A stretch of DNA of 64,000 nucleotides from Powellomyces hirtus (GCA_025526995.1 JAHLKG010000013.1:620001-684000), one strand, 5' to 3'; numbered from the stretch's first letter, positions 11,293 to 23,079 are shown. Numbers and translations are program-made. The notes: generated from the letters alone by a model not told the origin.

Positions 11293-11719
11293 TTTTGATC
11301 TTACTGTACATCCGCTGTCAATCAAACAGGAAATCTGCAACCAATACTGTCAGTCGCGCTTTTCTCAGTGATGACACACACCACGTGATACAAACTATCA
11401 AGTTGAATCGGTGCACACACAAAAGTGTCAATAGTTTGCATGGGATACAGATTTCTCCCCAGTGGGATTTCGCGCAATGCAAAAAGCAGCACCTAGTGGG
11501 GATGTCGCTTCCAGGATGAAAGCGGCCAAGCCTTATCAATTATAAGTATCTGAATCTCTGGCCCACAGCTCCATGCGAACGCAGCTCTGCTTTTTTCACC
11601 TTGCGTTTCCATTTGCAATACATGAACCTTCTAATCTAGTGGTCCCTCTTTCGAAACCTTTTATTCTCGCCCCTTGTTACATTTTGCTTTTCCTCTGATT
11701 GCGTTTGATCTTATACAAG
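11293..11719. other. Gap between the BAR-PH-VASt gene and the first traced TAF2 exon
   Basis: This divergent interval of 427 bp should hold both promoters and the missing first coding exon of TAF2. A candidate start is the ATG at 11516 (MKAAKPYQL), which would read well in front of HQRVVLDVDF. The bases that follow give TAA and then AGTATC instead of a clean donor, so the junction is unresolved. Confidence 0.45.
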
Positions 11720-14700
11720 CCATCAGCGAGTTGTGTTGGACGTGGACTTCAAAGACCGATCGGTACATGTGTGTATCCACCTTGCCTCAAGATACACATT
11801 TTTCTCAGTCCTCCAGATCAACCTAACAAATATCTCGACTCAATAGGGATATGTAATACTGTCTTTCACATCTTTATTCCCCGATGTGTCTCAGATACGG
11901 CTGAATTGTCGACAATCCAGTGCGTCTCTTCACATGTATTGCACTCGCCAGGAGTTCGGGGAGCTTATAATATCCTGCATTTATCTCAGCCATACGACGG
12001 GTGACCGTGAACAACGTCGAAGCAAAATATGCATATGACGATCCCTTGACCCCGATCGTACCACCCTCTGCGCGGAAAACGGCCCATCATCATGACGAGT
12101 ATCGCCAACAATACATTTACGCTTTGCAGGAGGCAGATGAAGGAGAGTTGGTCATCGACATCCCGGAGGAATTCAAAAGCCCGGAGGTGCGGATCTCTGT
12201 CTGTTCTGCAATTGACAATTCTGCCTCTGCTAATCAGCGCATCTTTCAGATTCAATCCAGGGATACCGCACAAACGGATTCGAGAGGTACGTTGGTCATA
12301 CAGCTCATGACGTGTTATTCGTGGATGCAGCCGTTGACGCATGCTTTTCAATAGACAATATCATGCTACTTCCCATAATGGAGACCACCGTCAATCTGCG
12401 ATCCGTCTCCATTCGTATTGATTACAGCTTGTGTAATCCGAAGACTGGGATCTATTTCGTCCTTCCCGAGACGGTCAAATCGCTAGAGGTAGGTGGTCGA
12501 ACAGTTCCGAATCATGAAGAAGATCTCGCCAAAGCAAGCATCCATTAAAGCTTTCTCATCTGATCTAGAGCTACCCACATATGTTTACGCACAATCAGGC
12601 CTCTTCCGCTAGACTGTGGATGCCGTGCATTGATCGTCAGCAAGAACAGTGCGCATGGACCATCGACATCGTGACACCGCGCACTCTGCAAGATGCTCTC
12701 GGGACTTATTTTGAAACTGGGGCGGTTGATGAGATCGATCCACAAACCGGGCGCAGGGAAGGCACTCGCGACATGATTGTGGTCTGTAGCGGGCAATTAG
12801 AAGAAGAGATTATCCATCCGACCGAAGCCGATAAGAAAATCTCGCGATACTCTGTGAGTAAACCTGTTGGAGCTTCCAGCATCCTATTCGCCGTCGGCCC
12901 GTTTCATGCGATACCCATACCCGGGTGGATGAGTAAGGAAGTGCAAGATGAAGAGGATGCCCACGGGTTGAACGATCTTGGCGACGACGATGGCCCAGAT
13001 GATCCTGTTTTACTTCGAGATGAAGATGCAGTTGATGGCGCGTTCGCTTTTTGTTTGCCGGGGCGCGAGGAGCAAGTAGAATATACGGTCCACTTTGTAG
13101 CTCAGGTGCGCACTTCTGCCCAGTCCTATTGTGAGTAAGCCTTACTAAGTCCTCCTCATACAGGCCCTGGCATTTTTTGAACAAATCTTGGGTGCCCCGT
13201 TCCCACATTCATCCTACAAACAAGTGTTTCTTGAGGATGTTTACAATCCTGTCACCGCTGGAGCAACAATGGCAATCCTAAGGTGCAGTTTGTGATACAG
13301 GCTGCAATCATACCTGGTGTTACTAACCCCAGCGCCAATAGCACCCATCTTCTGATCAACCCGAGTGTAGTCGATCAAACTTATGAAACCATACGCCTGC
13401 TTTGCCGAACACTAGCTGCACAGTGGTTTGGTCATTACCTCATTCCCAAAGCGTGGTGAGTATTCAAAATCTTCCTTTCTAAGGATGGATCTGGTCCTGA
13501 TCGTTGACTTCTTAGGGCGGATGCATGGCTGATGGTAGGATTGACAAACTACTTCGTCGGTCTTTTTCTACAAAGAAGTCTGGGTAAAAATGAGTACAAG
13601 TTTCGGTTGCAAAAAGTAAGCGGAGGCTACTTTTTGGGGAATGGTCGGCAAAGCTTGCTGATGTCACCCTTTCAGGATATGCAACGAGTCTGTGAGTTAG
13701 ATGTCAATCAGCCGCCCATATATCCCACTGCCACAGACGACATCCCCACTGCCGAGCACCCGACAATGATCGATCCACTCATACTACAGCATTTCCATCC
13801 TGATGACGATTGGGCCTCTGTCAGATCTGAGTTCATTTCCTTGAAATCACCCATTGTTTTGTACATGCTGGACCGACGAATGGGGAAAGGAATGCTGAGG
13901 AAAGTGGTAAACAAGTTGCTCCAGGCTGCAGCCTCTGGGGAGCTGCCAAATGGCCTCAGCACCCATCATTTTCTGAGAGTTGCCCGTAAGATGACCGGAA
14001 AGCTTGAACTGAAAATCTTTGCGGATCAGTGGATATATGGGAGCGGCTGTCCTAGATTCAACTTCAAATATACGTTCAATCGCAAAAAGATGGTCGTAGA
14101 ATTCAGGTTCTGGCAAGAGAATACCAATGGGTGGATTGTCGGAAGTACGGCCAAGTTCACGGTAGGCTCGATCCTCGTATTCTAAGTGCGAAAAAACTCG
14201 ATCATGACACGTGTCTGTAGGGACCTTTCATGATTCGCATCCATGAGCCTGGCGGTACATACGACACCGAGATTCATATCGAAGACGGAGAAAAACAGTA
14301 CGATATCCAGTATCACACGAAATACAAGCGCATTAGGCGAAAACCTGTTCCCCCAGTCAAAAGTAAAAAAGGATCCGATGACCTCCTCACAGTTGAGGAG
14401 ACATCTGCTCGGGATGTCAACGCTGAAGACTTGAACGATTCCAAAATGGAATGGAACGATGAAGAGCCTAATCGGTTTGTACCATGAATATGCCGCCGCA
14501 TCAGCAGCGTTTCTCATTCCCCTGTGTCTAGACTTGACTTCGAATGGATCAGACTGGATCCCGATAACGACTGGCTTTGTGTAAAAGTCTTTGAGCAAAG
14601 TGATTACATGTGGGCTGCCCAGCTGCGAAAGGACAAGAACGTCAACGCACAAATAGAGGTGGATTCGCCTGTCTTTAATTGAAACACATCCGTAGGTCAG

Positions 14701-17700
14701 TATTAAACTCTCTCTTTCTCATTAGGCTATTGGCGGACTGCATCAACTCCCTTCGCAAGGCACGTGTTCTGTGCTGCACAGCTTCCTCACTGATCGAACG
14801 GCGTACTATGGCCTCAGAATGGAAGCAGCATCTGCACTCGCAAGAGTACGTACAGAAGCACCAGTTGCTATGCACAATGCTGCGTACTGATGGCAACCAT
14901 GTCCCTCAGTGCGCTTCTGATCTTGGAGGTGACACCGCTGAAAAGTACCTGACAAAGCCTTATCGCGAGAAATACTGCTGCGACGATGGGGACTCTTACG
15001 TCTACCCAAAGAGCCATGATTTCGCCGATTTGCAAGAGTATTTCGTAAAAAAGGTAGTGATTGATGTTTTTATGAATCAGGAACATTACTACATCATCTC
15101 GCCTGCATTAGTCAATGGTCACCGCCATGTCTATGGTGAGACACACCGATGGCATTGCGCCTACAGCGTGCCGCCGGTTGCTTCTCAACTTGCTCAAGTT
15201 CAATGATAATACTGGGAACATAGTAAGTATCGCCCGAAACGCACAAGCGCAATAACTTGAACCTGATACCCCCCACAGTTTTCAGACAGTTACTTCATTG
15301 CGAACCTCATTGTAGGACTGGGAAACTCATTCCTACCCAATACCGGCAGAGCAAAGAAACGAACAGCCGTAAAGCCTTTTCGGAGTACACATGATGGAGA
15401 AGTGGAAGAGTTTGCATTTGGAGGGGAGAGTGATGATGAGGCCTATCCGTCCATATCTGGCCTGACCGGCACCACAAAGCCTATTATTCTGTTCGAGGAA
15501 GCTCTCGCAGAAGTGCATCGGTACAGGGTCCTTGACCGGCTCATTCCATCATACCACAACTCTGTTACGATAGCTTGTCTGGAGGTTGGTGGAAGGCTGA
15601 TGCCAAACTTCAGGTCGATATCGCTTACACTCATCCTCAACAGGTGCTCCTCAAATGGATGGTCGCGAACCTCCTCCCCGTGGATCTAACACTCTTTCTA
15701 CAGCATGCGAGGTACAATGAAGATTGCATAGTCTTCACTGATTGGTCGGCGGCTGACTCTCGTGCGAATCACAGATACGGAAATTTTTTACGAATTCGTT
15801 TGGTAGCAATCGATGCATTGTTCATGATGGACGGATTATCACATCCAGAAATTGCGCGAGTGTTACTTGACCTCATAGCCGATGACCCAGTGCCGTATGT
15901 CAAGTATCACGTAGCAAAAGCGTTAGCAGAGTTTGTTGAAGTGCTTGCTGCGGAAAACACGTCGACATTGGAACGAAACGAGGCAATGTCCGAGGAGCAT
16001 ACTTCGCGTGTGATCACGAGATGGAATCAAATCAGACAACAAATAGCCGGGCGTGAGGCAATTTCTCAGAGTGTATGGGATATGATGAAGTAAGTCGTTT
16101 GAGCTCTTCCTCCGATCCGCGACGCAATACTCACAGCGTATGGAAAGCTCCGACAAGGCATTGGATCATCGAGTTCGGTTCAATCTCCTCCGATTCTGCG
16201 AGTATCTTTATGAACCCGCGCCTGAGCAGAATCAAGGAAGTAATGGAGCACCGGCACCCCGGCTCAAGATCAAAATGCCACAGCGGCGTGTCGTGGACGA
16301 CGTAAGTGATTGAATATTTCATAGCGATTCATAACACCTTTTCACCTCTCACAACCGGTTCAGAGCGCAAGCGAAGATGAAGGTCCTGCGCTTCCACTGC
16401 CCAAGCGGATTTTGCTCAAAGATAGTGAGTGGCGCATTTTACCGTCTTACGCCGTTGGTCACCGCTCACTGGACTGCTTGTATCTGCAGGTGGAGCTAAA
16501 ATTGCTACTTCTCGCGCACGCCCTGATGACGTCAGAGGGAGGATTGCGAGACAGTCATCAAATCCCCCGGAATCTACTCGAGAGCCCGACCCAGAGTTCC
16601 GCGCAACTTGTGCTGCTGCGCTGACCAGATTGGTGAACCACCCATCATCGGCATCATTCATTCTGCCTGTTGATGCTGCTATCAAGGATTATTACCAAGT
16701 GATTCAACGACCGATGGATCTCCATACTGCCGGGCTGAACGTACAAGCCGGCATTTATGCGGATGATTTCGAACGATTTCTTGGAGATGTGCGGCAGATT
16801 TTCAAGAACTGCTACGAGTACAACTTGGAAGAGAGCAATGTGTATCGGCAGGCCAAAAAATTGGAGCAGTTTTTTGAAACCGCAGTGGTCCCAGAAGCAG
16901 AGAAATCAATCAGAGAATACGCGGTCGCTAAATCGAAGTCAACCAAGGGCGATGCGGTTGGAGAAACTGTAAATGAAGTGGCAGTCGCCTCCTCGCTTCC
17001 AGGCAGCACTTCAAGCACGGTAATGTCACAAGTATTGACTCCTGTAGTCGGCACTGCAACACCCTCTGCCAGGGTGGACAATGTTCAGGCTGCGAATCCG
17101 CCAGCACCTGTCGTTCGGAGCCGTTCCACAACGCCCGTTCCGACTACGTCCAGATCTTCAATGTCAACGAGCGAGCTCTCCCATTGCAGAAAGCTCTGGA
17201 AGATGCTACGAACGAGCTCATTTGGAAGCTGGTTCCTCGTTCCTGTAAGTTTAAGATGGTTCGATTTGCTGTAGCCTGTTGCCCTGTGTTCACGTATTGT
17301 AACTGTGCAGGTAGACCCAGTGGCGTTGGGCATACCAAATTATTTCCAAGTTATCAAGAAAGCCATGGACCTGCAGACTATCAAAAAGAAGCTTGATACA
17401 GGCGCTTATCATGCGACGAAGCAATTCGAAGCTGACGTTCGATTGATGTTGAGTAATTCCTTGAAGTTCAATCCCCCAGATACGCCAGTTCATAAGGATA
17501 CCCGCTCGTTACTTGCTTTATTCGAACAAGAGTGGAATGGCACCCCGCATCAGTCACGTGAAGGTTCCCCGGCTATCACCGCCAATGTGGTGCGTATCAA
17601 GCAGGAAGACCCTCGTCCAGTACCGACCAAGCATCCTGTGCAGAATGGAATGTCGGCGCATGAAGTTTCGCAATGTGAAAGGGCTCTTGCTGCGATGAAT

Positions 17701-19302
17701 GCTTCCACCGCTTACGCTGGTCCGTTTCTGAACCCTGTCTCGAAAGAGCTCTATCCGATCTACCACGAACTCATCAAAGAACCCATGGACCTGTCTACTA
17801 TCGGCAAGAAGTTGCAAAATGGCAAATACAGAACCGGCTCTCAGTTTGCGGACGATGTCAAATTGATGTTCAGCAATTGCTATACTTTCAATCGCGAAGG
17901 AGAGCCAGTCTACACTCAAGGAAAGCGTCTAGAAGCTATATTCGATCAGCATTGGAGGCGGGAGGCAACGCCGTTAAAAGCGCAAAAGCCATCAAGTAAC
18001 AATTCCTCTCCGGTGGTGTCGTCTCTTTCTTCATCAAAGGCTCCTCGTAAAGGCGGTGAAAAAACAACTCCGTCAGCCGCCGCATCAGCGAGCCAACTCT
18101 CAACCGGCCGGGTTGCGGCGCGCTTCAACGCAGCAGATCAAAAAACCTGCGCCCGGATTCTCAAGCGGATTCAAGGTCATCCCAGTGCAGGCCCCTTCCT
18201 TACCCCTGTTGATCCCGTTGCTCTTGGGATTCCTCAATACCTCGAAATCATCAAGAGACCAATGGACATCTCCACCATACAAAAGAAGCTGCAGCAAGAG
18301 CGGTACGGAACTCCGGAAGAGTTTCGAGAGGATTTTCAATTGATGTTGAATAATTGTTTTAAGTTCAATCTGCCAGGTACTGAGTTATTATGTGCCATTC
18401 ATAAACGTTTATATATTGAATCATTTTGTCTAGGCGATTGGGTTTACGGTCAAGGAAAAGCCTTGGAGAATGAGTTTGACAAGGAATGGAAGGCTTTCCA
18501 ATCACAAATGCGAAATCGTTCCACAAAGCCTCCTGCAACTCCAATTGCTAGTACTACGAAATCTGAAAGACCTTCATCTGACATCGGAGCACACCGTATT
18601 GTGGCCTCGAGCAGCAAGACAGCAGTGACAACGCTGAACGAAGCACAACAACGCCGAATTGTTCTAGCAATCAGAAAGATGCAACAGTTTGAACATGCGA
18701 GCATCTTTCTGGAACCAGTCAATCCGAGAGAAATTCCGGACTATTATACAAAGATCAAAAAGCCCATGGACCTGAGGATGATGGAGCAGAAAGCGCAACG
18801 TCTGCAGTACTCAACGTACAGCGAGTTCGAAGGCGACATGAAACAAATGTTCGCCAATTGTTTTGCATATAATCCTAAAACAAGTTTTGGACATGGGTGC
18901 GGACTCGCAAGCGAGAAGTACTTCAACAAAGAATGGAAAAGCCTCATGGATGCGCCGGAATCGTCAATTCTCCAAGATGAGGTACTTATGCAAGGTTGCT
19001 AGAAACTCTCCTGAACAGCGCGCTCATCAAAGACATGGCAGGGTGGGACAAAAAAACGGAAACGTGCCGCTGATCAGCAAGATGCGATCGCGACAGACGG
19101 TGGAGAAGATACCAAGGTGGGTGGATATGATTCGTGTGATCCCAGCTCCTCAGGCGTTGAGCGTTGCTGACTTGTGGAATTGAAGCGGAAGAAACAGCCT
19201 ACTGACGATCCACCGCGCAAAAAGGGCAAGGACGATGCCCACTCGGAGTCAGTCGTTCAAGCCAAACCATTAGTCAAACTGAAACTGAAGATGAAGAAGT
19301 GA
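11720..19302 (+). CDS. TAF2: TFIID subunit TAF2 with a C-terminal array of five bromodomains
   Basis: This is a promoter-binding subunit of TFIID. I traced 24 exons in continuous phase: 11720-11762, 11847-11919, 11990-12286, 12355-12488, 12569-13105, 13164-13282, 13333-13455, 13516-13615, 13676-14161, 14221-14474, 14532-14658, 14726-14845, 14910-15053, 15112-15222, 15279-15584, 15644-15711, 15775-16089, 16148-16301, 16364-16424, 16490-17244, 17311-18376, 18434-18981, 19042-19116 and 19186-19302. They encode 2043 residues plus a missing first exon. The M1-aminopeptidase-like TAF2 body shows HQRVVLDVDFKDRS, IRLNCRQ, EAKYAYDDPL, SIRIDYSL, RLWMPCID and LDHRVRFNLLRF. It has no HEXXH motif in the expected place, as in other TAF2 proteins. 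From about residue 1235, five bromodomains follow, then a basic tail ending KLKLKMKK. No stop or start separates the two parts. Confidence 0.88.
13616..13675 (+). other. In-frame 60-nt intron of TAF2
   Basis: It begins GTAAGC and ends TTTCAG, with no in-frame stop. An ORF caller would read through it between YKFRLQK and DMQRVCELD. Its Gly/Ser-rich translation has no place in the family. Confidence 0.7.
16615..16890 (+). other. Bromodomain 1 of the TAF2 fusion
   Basis: The ZA loop reads LPVDAAIKDYYQVIQRPMDL. The acetyl-lysine pocket motif is KNCYEYN, with the conserved Asn and Tyr present. The domain lies wholly within exon 16490-17244. Confidence 0.9.
17170..17540 (+). other. Bromodomain 2 of the TAF2 fusion
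   Basis: The domain is split by intron 17245-17310. Motifs are VPVDPVALGIPNYFQVIKKA followed by MDL, so the usual PMDL is AMDL, and SNSLKFN in place of the common NCxxYN. Binding may be altered. It resembles bromodomain 4 (VDPVALGIP in both). Confidence 0.87.
17665..17965 (+). other. Bromodomain 3 of the TAF2 fusion
   Basis: Motifs are NPVSKELYPIYHELIKEPMD and SNCYTFN. The pocket Asn is present and a Phe replaces the Tyr. Confidence 0.9.
18140..18500 (+). other. Bromodomain 4 of the TAF2 fusion
   Basis: Motifs are TPVDPVALGIPQYLEIIKRP and NNCFKFN. It is interrupted by the 57-nt intron 18377-18433, which is also in frame without a stop; removing it gives FNLPGDWVYGQGKAL. Confidence 0.88.
18650..18945 (+). 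other. Bromodomain 5 of the TAF2 fusion
   Basis: Motifs are EPVNPREIPDYYTKIKKPMD and ANCFAYN. The stretch after the pocket (PKTSFGHGCGLASEKYF) is less typical than in the other four. Confidence 0.85.
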
Positions 19303-19349
19303 TATCTATTCAATCTGTACATAAACTCGCCAGCGTGTCCATGGACGCC

Positions 19350-20510
19350 TTACGAGGATGGAGCGGTTATTTTCCCTGCAATCTGCCAGCCTCGTTCGTC
19401 TCCCTCTTTCCCTATCGAGCGCTGCACAACTATATATTCAGTAATATTCTTGATGTCATTCGGATTGCCGCCTATTAAAGCATTCTTCCGGTCGTACAAT
19501 GCCACAGACTACCACCGTATCATGAGTCTCAGCCATAGAAAGGTTGTGAGTAGGCGTCTCTTACCTGTTTTACATTTACTTCGACGGTGATCTGTACGAG
19601 CTTGTGCTCTTCCCCACCCTTCTCCATTTGAACTTTTGCCGCGGCAATGGTTAATATCCGTGGACGTGACAGCTCCCCATGCGCCTTCCATTCGTATCTT
19701 CCCAAATTTGACGCGGCTTTCAGATCAGGGTTAAGCTTCTACGAATAGCAGGCGTTTAGAACATGTCGACGAAGAGTCATGGCACGGAATCTTTGAGGTG
19801 TAGGTACCGTGAGCATAGTATCAGTCACCAGTTCTTCCAGGGCTTTCCGGTCGCCACTATTGTGACAAAGAAAATCAGTACAATTTCGGAGACAGCGTAC
19901 TTCAGACATACTAACCGAGCAAATGCTTCGTTCATCTCGATGTAAATGCCTTGAACATTCCGGGCAAAACTGAGGCCAAAATCGGGGAATGCCTTTCTGA
20001 CTTGAAACGCGCTGAAAGTATGCAACATCAGTGTTTTCCATCGTTTTCGTGATTGTCCCCCGGAGCTGCGAACGGTTGGGTCTGAGCTACCAACCAAAAA
20101 GTAGATCTAATTGTCACAATCAGTCGTTTCTTCCAGTATTTCCGCCCCTCTTGAGTGTAGAACCATGGTCGCTTGTCAAACGGTACGGGCAAAGAAGGTT
20201 CTGTCAAAGTACTCAGAAACTTGAGCCAAACAAGATCTCAACTCTGCCGCATCAACCGATACGTGGACATACCCAAAATATTGAGGTCCACAGGGCGCCC
20301 TCTCATGTATTGCGTCTTCGTACTTGCAAATCTCAACCCAAGCGTATGCCATGAGACGCTGACAGCAGTTCGGGCTGTAGGTCCCGAATTCAAGGTAGCA
20401 TTTGCACGCCGTGTGGAGAAGTTGTGAGACAAGACGCCCGTATATTGCGAGCGTTTGGGCAGCACACTGAGCCTTCGAGAGCTAACACAAAGAGTGTTTG
20501 GATAGAACAT
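19350..20510 (-). CDS. MRPL45: Mitochondrial Tim44-like protein, MRPL45/Mba1 family
   Basis: Members tether or belong to the large mitochondrial ribosomal subunit at the inner membrane. The first exon (20273-20510) starts MFYPNTLCVSSRRLSVLPKR, rich in Ser/Arg and without acidic residues, as expected of a mitochondrial presequence. A 72-nt intron leads to EPSLPVPFDKRPWFYTQEGR. Later exons give AFQVRKAFPDFG, GIYIEMNEAFARGDRKALEE, LVTDTMLT, ASNLGRYEWKAHGELSRPRI and a last exon SVALYDRKNALIGGNP ending at stop 19350-19352. These are the landmarks of the Tim44-like fold in this family (MNEAFARGD..L..LVT, then W.A..., then LAVYDR). Its end faces the TAF2 stop only 47 bp away. Whether it acts as Mba1 or mL45 cannot be told from sequence alone. 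Confidence 0.82.
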
Positions 20511-20818
20511 GACGACAACCTGCTATGTATTGGCTTCTGATCGCGAGGAGATGCAATAATCTGCTCCGCGAATCTGTCGAAGTGTGTTGCTGCCATGACA
20601 CCGTAAATTAACTCTCGTCAGGCCCAGAATTAGTATTAGGCTTACCCGTATATCTGCTGGGTCTGCATAGCCTTCCGCTTCGACAAATACTCTCTTCATT
20701 GATCACCCATTTTCCAAGGTATGTCCTCCAAGGTGAAATAGTTCGGATTGTACGAGTCGGAATGATGTCTACGTAAAAGGTCAGATTGCTCTGCCGTCCC
20801 TACACACTTCTTCGAAGA
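20511..20818. promoter_or_regulatory. Divergent promoter interval of MRPL45-like and the 127-residue orphan
   Basis: 308 bp lie between divergent start codons. A short minus-strand open stretch (20700-20647, MKRVFVEAEGYADPADIR followed by GTAAGC) looks protein-like but stops soon after any plausible splice, so it is not called as a gene. Confidence 0.35.
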
Positions 20819-21263
20819 ATGTTCGAAACTCTGTTGTTGGACTACCGTTGCCCAATCGATAGTAAAGGCGGACAAAGAGCAAACGAGGTGACCTTGACCT
20901 TGGCTGGAGCTGAGGATGAGAGTGCACCGGTGTCTCTCAATAGATATGCTACCTTCAAGCTTTTGGGTACCATATAAAGGCGAGACTTCACAAATTCGCC
21001 TGGTTTTTTAGTAAATCGGGTTTACAGACGATTTCACTTTTGAGCCGGTCCACCTTATTGTTAGTGGATATTACGGCGGATTGCGGAATCTAGATTTGAT
21101 GCCGGGTCTTGTCTGCAGTCAACAGGCACTTTCACCCGTTGAAGGCGAGGAGCTTGGCGTAAAACGTTTAGTGGACGGCGTGTGGGATGCGACGGCAGAG
21201 CAGACGGATGACACAACTTTCTACCTGACCGACGCGTATCGTCCGAAAATGATCCCTCGTTAA
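20819..21263 (+). CDS. Conserved-looking protein of unknown function (127 residues)
   Basis: Two exons (20819-20966 and 21028-21263) are joined over a 61-nt intron with GTACCA donor and TTTACAG acceptor. The phase match gives SLNRYATFKLLDDFTFEPVH across the junction. The product starts MFETLLLDYRCPIDSK and ends TDAYRPKMIPR. It has no signal peptide or membrane segment and no motif that I recognise. An in-frame TTG/CTC stretch extends upstream to about 20786, so an earlier exon is possible. The stop lies 47 bp before the FMC1 start on the same strand. The two could share regulation, but both look like separate genes. Confidence 0.6.
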
Positions 21264-21310
21264 TACTGTGCTCACCTTCAACTGTCGGTTTTGTTTTCAA
21301 AGCTACCGCA

Positions 21311-21882
21311 ATGTCTACCATCAACGTGAAAACAGAAATCTTGGGCCTATATCGAGGTATCCTGCGCGAGGTATCCAGACAGGTAAGGCATGTCCGATTC
21401 CAGGATGTATTCGACAGGTCGCTAATGTATTACGGATCTTCAGTATACGGCACGCAATCAGAATAGAATGTGGCACGATGAAATAGTAGCAGGATTCAAG
21501 TCAGGGGTGCAACTCAGTAATCCTGCGCAGATCCAGATCCGCCTGACGCGCGCCAGAAACCTTCACGCCTTCTTGCGGAGCAACCGCACCCATCGCGTGA
21601 GTGGGAGGCTAAAGACTCTATTCAAAGGGGTGATGACTCATGCTTACCCTTACCCATTAGGAACTTGTTGAGAGGTATTGGCCGATATCCAGCATGACAG
21701 AAGAAGAGAAGCTCTCGCGGACAGCAAACACCGTTGGCCTTTCGCTTCCAAAAATGTTTGGCGCAGGCGAAACATTTGCACCTTCGGACAGATCATTAGC
21801 AGGTGCTGAGACAGATGCTGAACCCGTTCTAAGCCCACAAGTGGAAGAAGCCCTGAATATCATCAAGAACGCGCCATCATAG
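21311..21882 (+). CDS. FMC1: ATP synthase assembly factor Fmc1 (LYR motif)
   Basis: Fmc1 is a mitochondrial LYR protein needed for assembly of the F1 part of ATP synthase. Three exons (21311-21382, 21444-21596 and 21661-21882) give 148 residues. The N-terminus MSTINVKTEILGLYRGILRE carries the LYR tripeptide in the usual place. RARNLHAFLRSNRTHRELVE and RYWP match the family core (HLxSNRxYxxLxxRY). A long Ala/Glu-rich tail ends ALNIIKNAPS. Intron phases are all 0. It is the second gene of a plus-strand pair, 47 bp behind an orphan gene. Confidence 0.85.
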
Positions 21883-21934
21883 GGTCTGCATAGGGCATGA
21901 CAATTTTGCATTTCCAATTTTTATTTAATACACA

Positions 21935-23079
21935 TTATTGAAACAATTCCTTTGTGAATTGAGTATTTCCGTATAGCTGCGACCACGACAAGGGTGTCTT
22001 CCATGTTATTTGATCTGTGCATCTAAATGTCAATGTCTTGGTGCATTTTGAAGTTTCACAGTGGGCCGCCGCACCTTGTACCGAGTGAACGATAGAGTAC
22101 ACTGCCGATGCCAGTCGAGTGGCTTGCGTATGATCTGCAAATAGATGCAACTATCAATGAACGCTACCCATAAGGAAACAGACATTGAAGCCCCACCTCC
22201 TTCAGATGCGAAACATGCAACAACGAGCACTGGGAGACCTCTTCGATGCAGTTCTTCGATTATGAACCTGGACAGGCCTGCCCCGGGGGGTGGCACCGGG
22301 CATTTCGAGTCACTGTTCCTGCTTTCAATGTTGAGGAAACCAAGCTCGGATATGTTGAAATGCCCATTTGGCGATTCTAGAACCCCAAGCTGGTTGCTGT
22401 TCGCCACATTAGTTTCCCGTAAAGGGTGTCGCAAGAACAACGCCAACTACCTTATGATCTCGCGATCATTCCGACGGCCAGCATCGACACCTGTTACCAG
22501 GATCACATCGGAGAACTTATGATGCTCAACCCATTCCTGGAACTGAGAAGAGAACAGGAGCCCTTTTCTCTGCGGCATTGATATTTGAGAGTATATTCGT
22601 GTTGCGGCGTCTCCAAGAGGGTATATTACCGAGATTACAGGCGCCCGCAATTGAACAACAACAAGTTGAGGAGAGGCATCCGGTAATGAGGCATAAACTG
22701 TGATAAGTGAGACATCCAATAAGCTGAGGCATACAATCAACCATATTACAAAGTATTCAGTATTTTACCTTCGAAGCTGGTGTGCAAGGTGTTGGGTTTC
22801 TCCTCAGTCCCGTAGACTTCGGTTCCGCAAACTGGTAGAACCAGGTCAGAGGACACAAAACCCACGCGACGAAGGCTCAAAGACGAAATGAGAACATCGA
22901 CCGCCAGCTGGCCCAAATTGCCAAGGGCGTTGGGCGCTGGCTGAACGAGCCACGTCATGTGAATGATGGATCCCACACAACGCCTTTAAAGCAAATCAAC
23001 TCAACAGGGCTCATACCATAACGAGAGTCTTCCCCGAAAGTTCATTGGCATCATAGTCAGGGATCGGATGAAATCGCAT
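21935..23079 (-). CDS. PSMG2: Proteasome assembly chaperone 2 (PSMG2/Add66)
   Basis: PSMG2 works with PSMG1 to form the alpha ring of the 20S proteasome. The start at 23079 gives MRFHPIPDYDANELSGKTLV; a second ATG five codons upstream (23094) is also possible. Later exons give LGNLGQLAVDVLISSLSLRR and VGFV, then PDASPQLVVVQLRAPV, the helix QFQEWVEHHKFSDVILVTGV with DAGRR, the CPVPPPGAGLSRFIIEEL loop (the PGxG[IL] signature before a helix), LPVLVVACFASEG, and the end PLSWSQLYGNTQFTKELFQ. The family's typical order is intact. It is divergent from MBIP with 160 bp between starts. Inner exon borders are approximate. Confidence 0.87.

Noticed and set aside
20647..20700. Short minus-strand peptide MKRVFVEAEGYADPADIR followed by a GTAAGC donor
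   Set aside because: It looks protein-like, but every plausible acceptor leads to a stop within about 25 codons and the MRPL45-like gene has its own presequence start.
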